Part shown: in pieces, positions 1 through 12,400 of the stretch
Layout of the letters: every line of letters starts with the position of its first letter
Numbering within the stretch: position 1 is the stretch's first letter
Program-made: the position numbers and the translations under genes
Origin: Hyalella azteca
Taxonomy: Eukaryota > Arthropoda > Malacostraca > Amphipoda > Hyalellidae
Assembly (NCBI RefSeq): GCF_000764305.2
Contig: NW_025945714.1
Location: 27,342-91,341 of the forward strand
Direction: 5' to 3'
Length of the DNA stretch: 64,000 bases
Notes under the pieces: model-generated
What the model was told of the DNA's origin: nothing
The model's input: only the letters and a program-made list of their open reading frames with translations
Databases searched by the model: none

Positions 1-302
1 GTTGTTTATTTTAGATTCAATCTTTCCATCCTTTCCTATTCCACCAAATGTAAATTTTCAGGCTCAGGCAATATCCTGACACGTCGAGTATCCTACGGCA
101 AATGTCCTTGTCATGCGTCCCTACAGCCCCTACATATTTGTGGTGCCAGACTTCAAACACACACAAAAACGTTGCTATAAGATATAATATATAAGACATA
201 GGATTATATTGTTGGCTATAAGATTATATTGTTGGATATAAGATTATATTGTAGGATATAAGATTATAGTGTTGGCTATAATATTATATTGTTGTTGGAC
301 AG

Positions 303-456
303 GACAAGTGCGTGGGCGTTACCTGGGATGCTACAGAGATGACCGCGCCAACCGTCTGCTGCGTGGTCACGTCAGCCAGCAGCCCCACAACAGCCCCCTG
401 CTGTGCACAGACCACTGCTACACCAGGGGCTATGTGCTGGCTGGTCTACAGTATGG
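303..456 (+). CDS. oxt: oxt WSC-domain exon A, copy 1
   Basis: The exon follows a TTGGACAG acceptor and ends at TATGG|GTGAGC. It encodes the first half of a WSC domain ([28 protein letters not shown]). It ends in phase 1 and joins the exon at 1793 to give QYGKECFCGN, a typical WSC core. A second copy lies at 6285, so this one is probably an allelic or misplaced copy. Confidence 0.88.
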
Positions 457-3400
457 GTGAGCCATGCTATAGATTATTATATGCATGAATATTCATGATT
501 AATTATATATGTCTTCCATCCTGCTGTGCACAGACCACTGCTACACTAGGGGCTATGTGCTGGCTGGTCTACAGTATGGGTGAGCCATGCTATAGATTAT
601 TATATGCATGAATATTCATGATTAATTATATATGTCTTCCATCCTGCTGTGCACAGACCACTGCTACACCAGGGGCTATGTGCTGGCCGGTCTACAGTAT
701 GGGTGAGGCATGCTATAGATTATTATATGCATGAATATTCATAATTAATTATACATGTCTTCCATCCTGCTGTGCACAGACCACTGCTACACCAGGGGCT
801 ATGTGCTGGCCGGTCTGCAGTATGGGTGAGGCATGCAACACATGAAGATATAATAAAAAATATTTTTATCTGGCAGTAAGAAGTCTTCACATAATGATAT
901 TAATAAAAAATATTTTTATGTGACAGTAGGAAGTCTTTGCTACCAATACCTCCTGAAAAAAGGTCAGTTCATCACAAATTCATGAAAAAATGACTCCGCA
1001 ATTGGAGTTCTATAATATTTAATTATTATAATTTTTCCAAAAAAACATTACTTACCGGTATTTGACATTAGGGAGTAATTAATAGTATTATATATTGTCA
1101 GTGATATTTAGTAATACTAATCATGTAATACTTCTAATATTAATCATTATTAATCAGATAGTAATTACTCTTACAACAGGATTAACATTTATGTATCGCT
1201 GAACCCATCATAGTAATCTAAATGAAAGTTCCCAAAAACCTNATATTATTTTGCATTGTACTGTTGTGTACTATTGTTTAATGTATGTACTTTAAGTAAG
1301 CACATATTGTACAGCATTTATTGTGTACTGTTGTTTAACAGATGTACTTTAAGTAAGCACATATAATTAAACACTGTACTTTTGTGTACTATTGTTTAAC
1401 AGATGTACTTTAAGTAAGCACATATTGTACAGCATTTATTGTGTACTGTTGTTTAACAGATGTACTTTAATCAAGCACTTATTGTAGAGAGCATTGTCGT
1501 ATTGTGTACTATTATTTAATGTATGTACTTTAAGTAAGCAGTTATTGTACAGCATTTATTGTGTACTCTTGTTTAACAGATGTACTTTAAGTAAGCACAT
1601 ATCATACAGCATTCTACTATTGTGTACTGTTGTTTACCAGATGTACTTTAATTAAGCACATATTGTAGAGCATTGTACTATTGTTTACTATTGATTGCCA
1701 GATGTACTTTAAGTAAGCACATATTGTTTTGCATTGTACTATTGTGTACTGTTGTTTACCAGATATACTTAAATTAAGCACATATTGTACAGCAAAGAGT
1801 GCTTCTGTGGCAACGAGGAGGTGGCAGCGGCGCAGCTGAGCAGCGAGGGCGCCTGCGACATGACCTGCCCCGGCAGCGCCCGCTACACCTGCGGGGGCTA
1901 CCTCACCATGAGCCTCTACCAGACCGGGCTACCTAGTGCGTAACTAGTGACTAGTGCCTCACCATGAGCCTCTACCAGACCGGGCTACCTAGTGGGTGCC
2001 TAGTGACTAGTGCCTCACTATGAGCCTCTACCAGACGGGGCTACCTAGTGCGTGCCTAGTGACTAGTGCCTCACCATGAGCCTCTACCAGACCGGGCTGC
2101 CTAGTGCATACCTAGCAAAGTACCTAATGTTTGGGCCTTGTGAAGTACCTAGTGTAGGACAGTGACAGACTAGTCCCTCTTGCTGCCTGACCCTGACTGG
2201 TCTACAGTAACAGACTAGTCAGAGATGAATTTCATTTATTTATTTATTTATTTATGCCAATTAAAGATATTATTTGCTAAAAGATTACCATCTTTCCAGA
2301 GCCTGATACATCAGGACTACAAAGCTTGTCCGGCCAGCAAGAAGGATGTTTATAAATTGAGATTCCTTTGTTGGTTTTAAAACATGAGATGTCTAAATTA
2401 AGCTGTCAGTTGAGCAAGGAGAACAGCACAAAATGACTACTGGCTGCTGCATGTCAGGAAAATCTGCCAGTTTGTGATATTGACACATACCATAGCATTG
2501 CTGCTTGCGCCGCTTTTTTACATACCGGTACCTTGATGTAGTACAGTACAAGTTGCCACTCAGCAGATATAGTGCAAGCTTCTAAAAATCCGAGTTTTCA
2601 GTCTTTTTTTCATAACCTTTGTAGAATTGGACTTAGCATTTTGAAATTTATACCAAACATTGAGGATCCTACTATTATATATGGCATACTGGATGTAAAA
2701 TATATTTCCTTTTCAGAACATAAAATGTGGCTCATAAGTAGTAATTCAAGGCATAGATGAAATTTGGGAAATTTAGCTTTTTCTTGTGTAAAAGCATGTA
2801 GAATAACTGTTCATTTCCAATCACACAAATGTGTGGGAGTCCCTAGCAAAATGGCTGTTCCTCCTGTTCGAGCAGTGCTTGGTGTTGGTTTCAACATATT
2901 GAGGAGAACATGTCGCAAGTACAGCATTTGTTTCTGCTTAATGTCAACTGTGTTGTTTCTCTACCAATACTCTGGACTCCTGAATCAAGAAGTCTCTGCT
3001 CCAACACCAAAGAAATTGGTTGAAAATCATAGTGTTTTTGAGGTGAGAACCACAGTACAATGCTTAAGTCACTTAAATGTATTCATCTGTGTATTTTATA
3101 CTTGTTAAAAACTGAGTGTAGTGTATTAGTAACCTGGATATTTTTTACTTAGTTGTCGTGCACGGGAATGGCTCTGCTTGAGGACAGGTATTCGGTCCTT
3201 TCCTTCTCATAATTTTTAAAAATAGATACGAGTTCACAATTGTGCGTTTGAAGACTGCATTTGATAGGAAACAATCTATATTAATAGCTGGTAAAATAAT
3301 CGCAGCGTATGTAAAATAAAAGACACCTAAAAAATACTTAACAGAATTGAGGGCAGAAATCATTTGCACCCGAGGTTGTAGCATGACACGACAACCCGTG

Positions 3401-6400
3401 GCAATTAGGGTTAATTGAATGAATAATACGAACAAATTCTGTCTATTAAACACTTTTTAAGAATGAAAATTCAATGTAGAAAAATACATTGAGTTATATT
3501 AACAAGGATATACTAGAGTGCGTTTTTCTTAACAAGGTCATATTGNNNNNNNNNNNNNNNNNNNNNNNNNNNNNNNNNNNNNNNNNNNNNNNNNNNNNNN
3601 NNNNNNNNNNNNNNNNNNNNNNNNNNNNNNNNNNNNNNNNNNNNNNNNNNNNNNNNNNNNNNNNNNNNNNNNNNNNNNNNNNNNNNNNNNNNNNNNNNNN
3701 NNNNNNNNNNNNNNNNNNNNNNNNNNNNNNNNNNNNNNNNNNNNNNNNNNNNNNNNNNNNNNNNNNNNNNNNNNNNNNNNNNNNNNNNNNNNNNNNNNNN
3801 NNNNNNNNNNNNNNNNNNNNNNNNNNNNNNNNNNNNNNNNNNNNNNNNNNNNNNNNNNNNNNNNNNNNNNNNNNNNNNNNNNNNNNNNNNNNNNNNNNNN
3901 NNNNNNNNNNNNNNNNNNNNNNNNNNNNNNNNNNNNNNNNNNNNNNNNNNNNNNNNNNNNNNNNNNNNNNNNNNNNNNNNNNNNNNNNNNNNNNNNNNNN
4001 NNNNNNNNNNNNNNNNNNNNNNNNNNNNNNNNNNNNNNNNNNNNNNNNNNNNNNNNNNNNNNNNNNNNNNNNNNNNNNNNNNNNNNNNNNNNNNNNNNNN
4101 NNNNNNNNNNNNNNNNNNNNNNNNNNNNNNNNNNNNNNNNNNNNNNNNNNNNNNNNNNNNNNNNNNNNNNNNNNNNNNNNNNNNNNNNNNNNNNNNNNNN
4201 NNNNNNNNNNNNNNNNNNNNNNNNNNNNNNNNNNNNNNNNNNNNNNNNNNNNNNNNNNNNNNNNNNNNNNNNNNNNNNNNNNNNNNNNNNNNNNNNNNNN
4301 NNNNNNNNNNNNNNNNNNNNNNNNNNNNNNNNNNNNNNNNNNNNNNNNNNNNNNNNNNNNNNNNNNNNNNNNNNNNNNNNNNNNNNNNNNNNNNNGGTAT
4401 ATTTACTTTTATGATAATTTATAATAACCAATAATTTATAATGAAATAATTTTAGTTCACTACATTGTAATTATTTCATGACGTGGCATGTTTCAATATT
4501 TTTGCGAGGTTTGTTTTGCTATGTAGTATTGAATTAAATTTCTTGGGAATTAATGTGATAACATGAAATTTTTTCTAAAAAATCATGCTTTAGTCTGTTG
4601 TAGGATACTATCACAAATTTTTAGAGCATTGACAGATGTGTAACTTTTTTGTGGAATTTTAACACGTTGACTACGATTGCTTCATCTTGTACTATAATTT
4701 CATTTTTTGTACTTTTTTTAAACAGGGTTGCCAGACGGTCATTTTTTCCGAACAAATTCCGTGATTTAGTTTTTCTCAATTGCGTTGGCCGGCTAAAATT
4801 TATGATAGGGGTACTTCCTAATTAAATCTTTAAATACTGCAAAAAGAAAATGAATGGAATTTTTATAGTGGAACCTAAAAATAAACTAGTATATTTTGAG
4901 TTATCAGCCTTTTTTGTTCTTGAATTTGGCCAATTTTAGGCAACCTGAATTATGTACCACTACGTCCTGGAGAAATACATTTCATGGTACACATATGTAC
5001 CACTTCTGAGTCAACGTGTTAAGCAAGTTCTTCAAAAATTATGAATTTATGGTCTCTTGCATGTAAGACTGAAATTCTCTTCTTGATATGAAAAATAATG
5101 TTTCCCAAATACAGTTGCATGTCTTTCCTTCAAATTGCTGAGAATATAATTGATCTGAAATAACAAAAAACATTTTGTGCAGGTGTTTTGTCCATTTTCT
5201 GAATTATACCACAAATTATCAAATTCTGGAATCTTCATTATTATTTATCACTGTCATGAATCTATTATATAAAACATTACCTACTCCTAATGTTGGACGT
5301 ATACTATCTGTATAAATACATCTGGAATCTGCTGGAACCACCACCTTATAGAATGTACTTTAAACTATCCCTCACAAAAAATCTACCACAAACCTTCCCT
5401 TCAAAGAATCCACTACAAACCTTCACTGTGAAAAATATATTATGCCTGAAACAATAATACAGAATATTGGACAGCACAAGTACATTCCTTACTAGGTTCA
5501 TAGTTCTCATATCTGATGAAGCACGTTTGTATGTTGACTGTCCCAAGTTCAGGACAAGGCTACTGCACAGCATTCCCTGCTTATTGATGGTTATTAAGCT
5601 AAATTAAATCAAAATCCCTTCAATTTCTGGCTACTAGAAAAGCAATTTATATTAATGTTAAATGAAATTATGAAGTCGCATTCTGAAAAAATTCAGGGCA
5701 TCATGATTAAATTTACAATGATGAACCAATTCTACATGTCACAGACAGACCAAGATTAAATCAAATTCATATAAATATCATAAACAGATAATTGCTTCTT
5801 TAACATTGCAGGTTCAAGAACCAGGCAGCTCTGAAAATATTATGTCTTGATCCATCAACATATAATAATGCTGATAGTTGAAAATAAAGCTTATGTAGGT
5901 ATTCTAATGATGTAAATATCACTTCTAACCCACATTTAACACAAAACATATTCAGTAATTTTATTCTCACTTCAATTTCGTTGCCAAATAGGACAAATTT
6001 ATCCTTTTCAAATTAAATTAATATATACCAATTTAAAATTTTTCAATTTTAGATTCAATCCTTCCATCTTTTCCTATTGTCCCACCAAATGTAAATTTTT
6101 AGGCGCCGGCAATGTCTTGACACGTCAAATATCCTTGTTATGCATCCTTACAGCCCTCAAATAAATTATATGTGGTGCCATATTTTAAACACACAGAAAA
6201 GTGTTGCTATTAAATATAGATAATACCGGTATATAAGATATAAGATTATATTTTTTGATTTAAGATTATATTGTTGTTGAACAGGACAAGTGCGTGGCCG
6301 CTACCTGGGATGCTACAGAGATGACCGCGCCAACCGTCTGCTGCGTGGTCACGTCAGCCAGCAGCCCCACAACAGCCCCCTGCTCTGCACAGACCACTGC

Positions 6401-9400
6401 TACACCAGGGGCTATGTCCTGGCCGGTCTGCAGTATGGGTGAGGCATGCTATAGATTATTATATGCATGAATATTCATAATTAATTATATATGTCTTCCA
6501 TCCTGCTCTGCACAGACCACTGCTACACCAGGGGCTATGTCCTGGCCGGTCTACAGTATGGGTGAGGCATGCCATACAAAATAATATTAACAACAACAAA
6601 TATTTTTATGTGGCAGTAAGAAGTCTTCGCTTCCAATTCCTCTTTAAAGAAGATCGGTTCATCTCGTGTTTGAGAAAATGACTCTGTAACTGTAGTTCAA
6701 TAATATTTATTGAACTACATACATGGTTTATTTACATTGTAGAATTCACCTGTTTATACATATGCGATTTATGACCAGAAAATCCATTGATTTAAATTTG
6801 TAGGGACTTCCTTGCACTTACCCTTTGATCTACCCATGTCATCTAAAGAATTGCTTGACTCCCTAAAAATTTAAATCAGTGAATTCTCTGGTGCTACATT
6901 CAGGGTTGGCAATGATTAAATCAAAATGATTAAATCATGTGATTAAATCACTTGATTTTTTTTATAAAAAAATCATGATTTTTTTGATTTTTTCGATTTT
7001 TTTGATTTTTTTGATTTTTTCATATATTTAAATATATTGAGTGGCAGTCACGCAAGTTCGAGGCGGTCAAGAGCCTGCAGGTCATCAACATGCTGGACGC
7101 CTGGCTGTACGGACCGCCGCGTGCAGGTGCGTTAAATCCCTCGCCTGACCCGCGACCTCTTCACATTTCAACTTGTACAGATTGCTAGCAAATTACAATT
7201 TTAGATTGCTAGCAAATTACAATTTTAGATTGCCAGCAGATTACAATTTTAAATTGGCATCATATTTCATCTTCTTCAGATTGCAATGAGTTCAGATTGC
7301 CATCAGATTCCAAGCATTTGATTGCAACCTGTTTAGCATGAGTTTTTTAGCTTGATGGCCATTTTGTGGACGGGATGCTTGTTAATGACCAGCATTGCCC
7401 AACACCACCGCAATTGCATTCCTTCCCCTGCGCAATCATGCCTAGGGTGGCCAATTGGTCAAGTGTTTAAACCCGTAGGCGCCGTACAGGTCAGTGTAGT
7501 CTGCATGGAGGCCACGCCTCAGCATGCGCCTACTTCCAAAGACAGTAAAAGTTAAAAAAGCCTCTCCACACAAACAAACCTTTTCAAACCTAGCCTTACC
7601 TAACCTAGGCTGTCGCAAGATAATGAGGCTGGGCAAGTGTAGAGGTAGGGCCAGTGGTGGGCACAGCTAACCTAAAAGTTAGCTTCGATAACCGCTAATC
7701 CGCTAACTGAAAAGTTAGCTTCGATAACGCTAAACCGATAAATCGCCAAAAAATGTAGCGGAATTTGCCGCTAACCGCTAACTTTTAATATATAAATTTA
7801 GATTTCGCTTAATTTTTTTTTGTGGGGGGGAGGGGAACTCTGAAAAACAGGCCTAGAGAGCTGAACTTTCAGCCTTGAAAAGGAGCTTTCCAAAAAGATG
7901 TAGCATGCTAAGATCAGATGATGATCAAGATGTACGTAACATAAATAATTAAATGAACAAATGAAATTAGGCAGTAGTTGACATTCAACATACAGTTTAT
8001 TAAACGAATAAGAAATATTAAGGTTACACCAGGGTTACACCTGTCTCTTATACACATCTAGATGTGTATAAGAGACAGCGTCAGGGCTGACATTAGGTGG
8101 TCTAAGTTACCCCATTTGGGGGCGGCGCCCCCCATTTGCAAACTATGACACTTTCCTAAAATTTGTCATTTGCATATGTAACTAGAAGAGTTCTACTACA
8201 ATGCATCAAAACCTGGAGTTATTTAACCAAAAAATAAAAAAATTGGAGGGGGTACTCTGACAGGCTTTAAATAATAGCTTTTTTTCGTGGGTCACATTTT
8301 TATTTTTTTAACCTATTAGATATGCAAACTTTTTAAATCTTTCTATTGTGTTACGTAGCCTCAGTATTAGGTCTTTAATGCCCATTGACAAAATTTTTCT
8401 ATGTCAAATTGTTTTTGAGTTTTGGGAGTTTTTGTTAAAAAACCAAAAGTGGTCAAAGTTACCCCGGGAGTCAAAGTTACCCCAGTTTACGGTATATAAA
8501 ATATCTATAAAGTTAATATATTATAATATTTAAATGAAGTTAAAGTTAATAACATAAATTTAATGTATATTAAATTAAAGTTAATAGGCATATTTAAAGT
8601 TAACATATTTTAATATTATATATGATATACCGGTAATGATATCAATGATGAAATATATTTCCCCTAACAATAATACATTACACCTTAATATTATATATTA
8701 TACCCCTACATATTTAACTCTGTAAATTCCTATATTTACCACTGTATAACCTTATATTTACCCCTATATTTTACCCCCCATATATTTACCCCTATTTAGG
8801 GTGAATATTATACCCCCAAATATGATAGTAGGTACCCTTAAATATTGTATTGTTATAATGAAGTTTTCTCCTATATTATTTAATTTATTTCCTCGCGCGT
8901 AGCGGAGAGAAGAAGAACAAGAGCCAAGAAGTCCCCCAGCAGCGAGGTGGAGGGGGGCGTCGCAGGGGCGCCGCCCCCCTGCAGGGTGACCGTCAAGTCT
9001 GTCCTACAGGCGCACTCCTACCACCTCCAGGATATCTTACAGGTATGGATCCTGCTCCAGGTATGGATCCTGCTCCAGGTATGGATCCTGCTCCAGGTAT
9101 GGATCCTGCTCCAGGTATGGATCCTGCTCCAGGTATGGATCCTGCTCCAGGTATGGATCCTGCTCCAGGTATGGATCCTGCTCCAGGTATGGATCCTGCT
9201 CCAGGTATGGATCCTGCTCCAGGTATGGATCCTGCTCCAGGTATGGATCCTGCTCCAGGTATGGATCCTGCTCCAGGTATGGATCCTGCTCCAGGTATGG
9301 ATCCTGCTCCAGGTATGGATCCTGCTCCAGGTATGGATCCTGCTCCAGGTATGGATCCTGCTCCAGGTATGGATCCTGCTCCAGGTATGGATCCTGCTCC

Positions 9401-12400
9401 AGGTATGGATCCTGCTCCNTGTTGTATTGTATTCAGTGTATTGTATAGAATGTGTTGTATTGTACTCAGTGTATTGTATAGAATGTGTTGTATTGTACTC
9501 AGTGTATTGTATAGAATGTGTTGTATTGTATTATGTGTATTGTATAGCATGTGTTCTATACACCACGCCTGCCCCCCCAGGACCTGCGTGTGGGGACCGA
9601 CTTTGACCTGAAGGAGCAGATGTTCCGGTCCCTCGAGGGGGCGTTCGGCCCCCTCACCAACGTCAGCCTCGCCCTGCAGTACGGCCTGCACTTCAGGGAG
9701 CAGGTCGCCCTGCAGCAGCAGCAGGACCTGCAGCAGCCCCCCATCAGCGTCGTGGTAGCCGTGGTGGCTCCTGACAACGTCTTGGCTGACGCCGTCAGCG
9801 TCATCGTTGACGTGACTGATGAGGTCAGCTTCCAGATTTGCTGACTGTCGTTGTCATGGCAATCATTGTTGCTTGTTTTCATTTACAATACGTGTATCAT
9901 TATTACTTACTAATGTAAGTGTATTAATAAAGTTACAAGTAAAGTTAAATAAGTTAAAGTAAATAAAATTAAAATAAAATAAATAATAATAATAATAAAT
10001 AAAGTTAAAGTAAAGTTAAGTGTATTAATAAAGCTAGTTAATAAAGTTAAAGCCTAATAAGAAGAGATACCTGTATCATCATTATTATTCATCCTTCATC
10101 GCCGTCAGCGTCATCGTTGATGTGACTGATGAGGTCAGTTGAGGTCTTCAGCTCACTGTCAGCTGCGAGCTCTGCTGACTGTCGTCATCAAGGCAATATC
10201 GTTATTAGGCTCGTCCGTGTGCAATATGTCGATCAATGTTGCTTGTTATCATTGACAGCACGTGCTTCATTATTGCTTACTAATAATAATTATGCCTGTA
10301 CCATTATTACTTATTACCATTGACAATACGTATATAATTATTTCTTATTACTATTAATGATATCTTCATCATTATTATTATTGCTCAATACTATTAATTA
10401 TACCTGTATCATTGTTAATCATTCTTCACCTGCTCTTTATTAATTAGTAGCAATAATGATACCTTTATCATTATTGCTCTTTACCATTAACGGTGCGTGT
10501 ATCATTATTCCTCATTACTTTTAACGATATCTTTATCATTATTGCTCAATACTAATATACCTGTATCATTGTTAATCATCCTCGTCCCCCGGCAGCACCA
10601 GGTGGTGCCGCTGCGGCTGGCGCGGCCCCTGCTGCCGGGGCTGTGGCGAACAATTATTAATAAATTACAAGTTAATTTGAAACATAGTGCGTTTCAATGA
10701 TGTCGCCTTTCAGAAATAGAATGTTTTCAAAAACTCTCATCTTGTAATTATGAACCTCCAAACACCTGGATCCATACTTTAAAAAAAAGTCGAGAGATAC
10801 TAGGTTCATCAGCCAATCTTTGACGGCCTTTCAAGCAAAATCCACCAATCATGACAAGAAAATAGTGTATAATTACTTACATTCACTTAGCGAGTTTTGA
10901 AAGTATGGCCCCTGAGTTGCAAAAGTGAACTGAGCATGTACTATGATGATGAGGATGTTTTGGTTTACATACAGAAGAAATGATCATTAAATACATCAAC
11001 ATATTTGAGGAAACATGCACACACACAAGTTACTGCAAAATATGAAGCTCAGGAAGCTTCATCTGTAGCGGCTACATTTTACCCCATGCAAATATGGCCC
11101 AGGCAGCTGAGCTGAAAGAATGCTTCAATTTAAAAAAATTTACCCATCGAATTGATAAGTCAAGTTGAGATCATTAATAAATAATTTTCAAATTTTTGTG
11201 ACCTGTGTTGTTTTGAATTAATGGATTTAAATAAGGATTTTCCCCGTTCCAGCGCTCAAGCCTGATGCAGAGAGCGGCGGAGGCGCTGGCGGCGCGCTAC
11301 AGCAACGTGGTCGTCGCTGAGCGCCGACACGCGACCATCTGGGGCAGCACGTCTCTGCTGACGGTGCTGCTGCAAGCCATGCGCTACCTGGTGGACCATC
11401 GTACTGCTTGGGACTTTGTGATCAACCTCAGCGAGTCAGACTACCCCATCAAGTAAGTCCTCATCCCCACACCTGGGACTTTGTGATTAACAGTACGGTA
11501 TCTTACCATACATCCATTAAAACATGCATTATTTCACATTTATATTTACGTGCATTAGTTTCACGTCACTGATTTTAATTTGCCTCTTGAAGTTAATAGG
11601 CCCAGAATAAAAATTTTCATTTGGTGTTTTAATGGAAAAACCATTAAAAATCTCTTGTAGTATATATTGTTAACAATATTTCTTACTGCAATTCAAGTTA
11701 CTATTTGCAGTGATTGCCTTGGACAACTCGGAACGGCACCAAAGTTCAGAATCTTTTTAAGATCTTTTTTCCCCTTAAAAAATTGCTTGGATACCATTAA
11801 TTTATCTAGGTAATTATTTTAGTTACACTGATCATCACAATAGTCAGTGACCATAGTACTTTCGGCTTGAATCATTATCCATTTGATGGTTAATTCCACT
11901 TACCATGCCATTAGTTACAAAAATCATTGGCATGGGTTAATATATCTACATGAACCTTGAATTAACCCTTTATTTGTTAACGGAATCACCGAAAAATATA
12001 ACTCAGTTCTTACTGCAGTGAGTGACAGAAAGCGCATTTTCTCGTCGACGAAAACGTGAAGTCACTGACGGACAGACAGACGGACGGACATGGCGAGCAC
12101 AATAGTGCATTTTTTCCATAAATGTGAAGATGCCCTAGAAATGAATACCAAATAAAATTGGCTGCAACAAAATATTATAAATTATCATAATATTTATTAT
12201 ATTATAAAATTAGCTTGTTACGGTACGTTATAAAATTAGCAGCATCAAAAGCAAAAAGAACATCCACAAGTTGTATTATTCACGATGTTAAAATCATTAA
12301 TAACATTTTATGGTCAGGACCAATGCGGCGCTGGAAGAATTTCTGGCGTGGAATCGTGGCCGGAATTTCCTGAAGTCCCACGGACAAGACACGAATAAAT

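Noticed and set aside
3489..4431. Open frames made almost entirely of unknown residues
   Set aside because: They cover the 850-base N gap.
8947..9691. Overlapping long open frames on both strands (VWILLQ, MDPAPG and GAGSIP repeats)
   Set aside because: They are products of the 18-bp array in several frames and are interrupted by an N.
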